Of a DNA stretch of 41,670 nucleotides, positions 40,415-41,670 are shown piece after piece; the stretch's first letter is position 1; each line of letters opens with the position of its first letter. Made by a program: the position numbers and the translations under genes. Below the pieces are notes generated by a model. It was not told where the DNA came from and ran no database searches. It saw only the letters and a program-made list of their open reading frames with translations. The DNA is from an uncultured Clostridia bacterium (GTDB lineage Bacteria > Bacillota > Clostridia > Oscillospirales > Oscillospiraceae), in the NCBI GenBank assembly GCA_937858235.1, contig CALLZZ010000414.1, positions 1-41,670 of the forward strand. Direction: 5' to 3'.

Positions 40415-41527
40415 TTACTTTGCAGACTTTTCGTCCTTGATTGCCTGCAGCAGCAGGGGAGCAACCTTGAACAGGTCACCGCAAATGCCGATATCAGCAA
40501 CTTCAAAGATAGGAGCAGTGTCGTTCTTATTAACAGCAACGATAAACTCGGATTCCTGCATGCCAGCCAGATGCTGGATAGCACCGGAGATACCCAGAGC
40601 AATGTACATTGTGGGATGGACAGTCTTACCAGTCTGACCAACCTGATGGTCGGGGCTGATCCAGCCGGAGTCAACGACTGCACGGGAGGAACCAACAACG
40701 CCGCCCAGCTCTTCAGCCAGTGCTTCAGCCAGCTTGATGCCGCCTGCGACGTCTTTGCTGATACCACGGCCAACGGAGACAATGATGTCAGCGCCGATCA
40801 GGTCAACCAGCTTCTTAGCTGCCTTTTCAACAGACAGAACTTCGGTCTTGATGTCATCCTTGGAGATGGAGAATGCGGGAGTTTCGACGACCAGAGCATC
40901 AGCCTTAGCCTGATCGAAAGCAGCCTTCTTCATAACGCCGGGACGGACGGTAGCCATCTGAGGACGGAAGCGGGGGATGATGATGGTAGCCATCAGGTGA
41001 CCGCCGAATGCCGGACGGGTCATCTTCAGGGTCTTGTCTTCCAGGTCGATTCCGCCCAGGATTTTTTCGTCCAGGGTGGAAGAATCACGCAGGAACTGCA
41101 CATAGCCCACGGAGTCGATGTCCAGATGGGTGCAGTCAGCGGTCAAGCCAGTGTGCAGGCGAGCTGCCAGACGAGGAGCCAAGTCACGACCAATGTTGGT
41201 AGCGCCGATCAGCACGACTTCAGGCTTCTGCTCTTTTACCAGGTCAACGATAACCTTGGTGTATGCATCAGTGGTGTAAACGTCCAGCAGGGGATCTTCA
41301 CAAACCAAGATCTTGTCAGCACCAAAGCCGCCCAGAACTTTTGCTTCTTTGCCGATGCCAGCGCCGCCCAGGACAACGCCAACAACCTCTTCACTCAGCT
41401 GATCAGCCAGTCTACGAGCCTCGGAGATCAGTTCTTCGTTAGTAGGCATCAGTTTGCCGCCACGCTGTTCACAAAATACCCATACGCCTTTGAAAGCGGC
41501 CAGATCTTTGAAATCATATTCAGCCAT
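40415..41527 (-). CDS. etfA: Electron transfer flavoprotein subunit alpha
   Basis: The FAD-carrying large subunit of an electron transfer flavoprotein, here probably the clostridial type that accompanies butyryl-CoA dehydrogenase in electron bifurcation. The 370-residue protein is longer than mitochondrial EtfA. The C-terminal FAD domain is complete: GRGISKDVAGGIKLAEALAE, VVGSSRAVVDSGWISPDHQV, GQTGKTVHPTMYIALGISGA and IQHLAGMQESEFIVAVNKND. It starts MAEYDFKDLAAFKGVWVFCE, typical of gut Clostridia. An AAAGGAGA ribosome site precedes it. It follows etfB by 19 bases. Confidence 0.94.
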   Translation of the reverse strand: MAEYDFKDLAAFKGVWVFCEQRGGKLMPTNEELISEARRLADQLSEEVVGVVLGGAGIGKEAKVLGGFGADKILVCEDPLLDVYTTDAYTKVIVDLVKEQKPEVVLIGATNIGRDLAPRLAARLHTGLTADCTHLDIDSVGYVQFLRDSSTLDEKILGGIDLEDKTLKMTRPAFGGHLMATIIIPRFRPQMATVRPGVMKKAAFDQAKADALVVETPAFSISKDDIKTEVLSVEKAAKKLVDLIGADIIVSVGRGISKDVAGGIKLAEALAEELGGVVGSSRAVVDSGWISPDHQVGQTGKTVHPTMYIALGISGAIQHLAGMQESEFIVAVNKNDTAPIFEVADIGICGDLFKVAPLLLQAIKDEKSAK

Positions 41528-41546
41528 TAGTATGTTCTCCTTTCTA

Positions 41547-41670
41547 TCAGATCAGATGCTTCTTTGCCAGGATGCCAGCCAGTTCAGCACTGGTTTTGGC
41601 ATCGTCGCCTGCCAACATCATGCCAGCACCCTTCTGAGGAGGAGTGAATGACTTGTAGATGTTAGTGGGG
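41547..41670 (-). CDS. etfB: Electron transfer flavoprotein subunit beta, C-terminal end
   Basis: The last 40 codons of the small ETF subunit; the rest lies beyond the right edge. The readable end is NIYKSFTPPQKGAGMMLAG, then DAKTSAELAGILAKKHLI, stop at 41549-41547. The TPPxKGxGxxL segment followed by a short helical tail is the usual EtfB ending, and the position directly before etfA confirms it. bcd or other butyrate genes probably lie further upstream on this strand, outside the window. Confidence 0.85.
   Translation of the reverse strand, partial: PTNIYKSFTPPQKGAGMMLAGDDAKTSAELAGILAKKHLI

Noticed and set aside
40571..41530. 319-codon plus-strand ORF opposite etfA
   Set aside because: Antisense shadow caused by biased codon use in etfA; no ribosome site or recognisable domain.
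1..41670. CRISPR arrays, insertion sequences, prophage or tRNA/rRNA genes
   Set aside because: No regular repeat-spacer pattern, transposase or integrase frames, phage genes or tRNA-like cloverleaf were recognised by reading.

Overview
The window reads as part of a Gram-positive, endospore-forming Clostridia chromosome. It carries spoIIGA-sigE-sigG, spoIIR and a spoVB-type flippase. It also carries electron-bifurcation/butyrate-type etfBA, a class 1B dihydroorotate dehydrogenase with its PyrK subunit, mini-RNase III, RqcH, DUF951 and ApgM. Together with the medium-to-high GC content this suggests an Oscillospiraceae-like gut bacterium (Flavonifractor/Oscillibacter neighbourhood). The family-level assignment is inference; no rRNA or tRNA is present to confirm it.

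Layout. 1-1775: the 3' end of dapL, then a decayed gltB-gltD operon with frameshifts and large internal deletions. 1772-3985: pyrR-uraA behind a promoter and an attenuator-like leader. 4037-7139: DMT exporter, mini-RNase III and RqcH. 7196-9362 (minus): a TauE-type permease and a RodA-type glycosyltransferase. 9510-13281: tsaE-tsaB-upp-glmS, followed by a previously hidden 58-residue glycine-zipper ORF on the minus strand (13384-13560). 13722-20813: pyrC-pyrF-pyrK-pyrD, a histidine phosphatase-acetyltransferase fusion and a YgiQ-type radical SAM protein. 20849-23812: nth, rarA and a triple-S1 protein. 23937-26089: DUF951, hisC and a small radical SAM protein. 26239-28766: the sporulation cluster spoIIGA-sigE-sigG. 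28882-33992: pseudouridine synthase, a CdaR/PucR-type regulator, ftsE-ftsX and an NlpC/P60 cell-wall hydrolase. 34070-38276: hotdog thioesterase (minus), then apgM-DUF1015-ispE. 38331-40296: spoIIR and a convergent SpoVB-like flippase. 40415-41670 (minus): etfA and the end of etfB.

How the genes work together. Pyrimidine metabolism dominates: salvage (upp), uptake (uraA), regulation (pyrR) and de novo synthesis (pyrC, F, K, D). pyrB, pyrE and carAB are not in the window. The sporulation genes form a signalling circuit. SpoIIR, made in the forespore, normally triggers SpoIIGA to process pro-sigma E, and sigma G acts later in the forespore. Promoter-like elements fit this: a wide-spaced Spo0A-type promoter before spoIIGA and forespore-type promoters before sigG and spoIIR. 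The sigE reading frame itself is broken here. FtsE-FtsX next to a coiled-coil NlpC/P60 protein matches the known FtsEX control of peptidoglycan hydrolases.

The most notable points are the disrupted sigE, the gltBD remnant, the spoIIR promoter apparently nested inside the ispE terminator, the spoIIR/spoVB tail overlap, the phosphatase-acetyltransferase fusion, and several structured leaders. I found no CRISPR array, prophage, insertion sequence or RNA gene.
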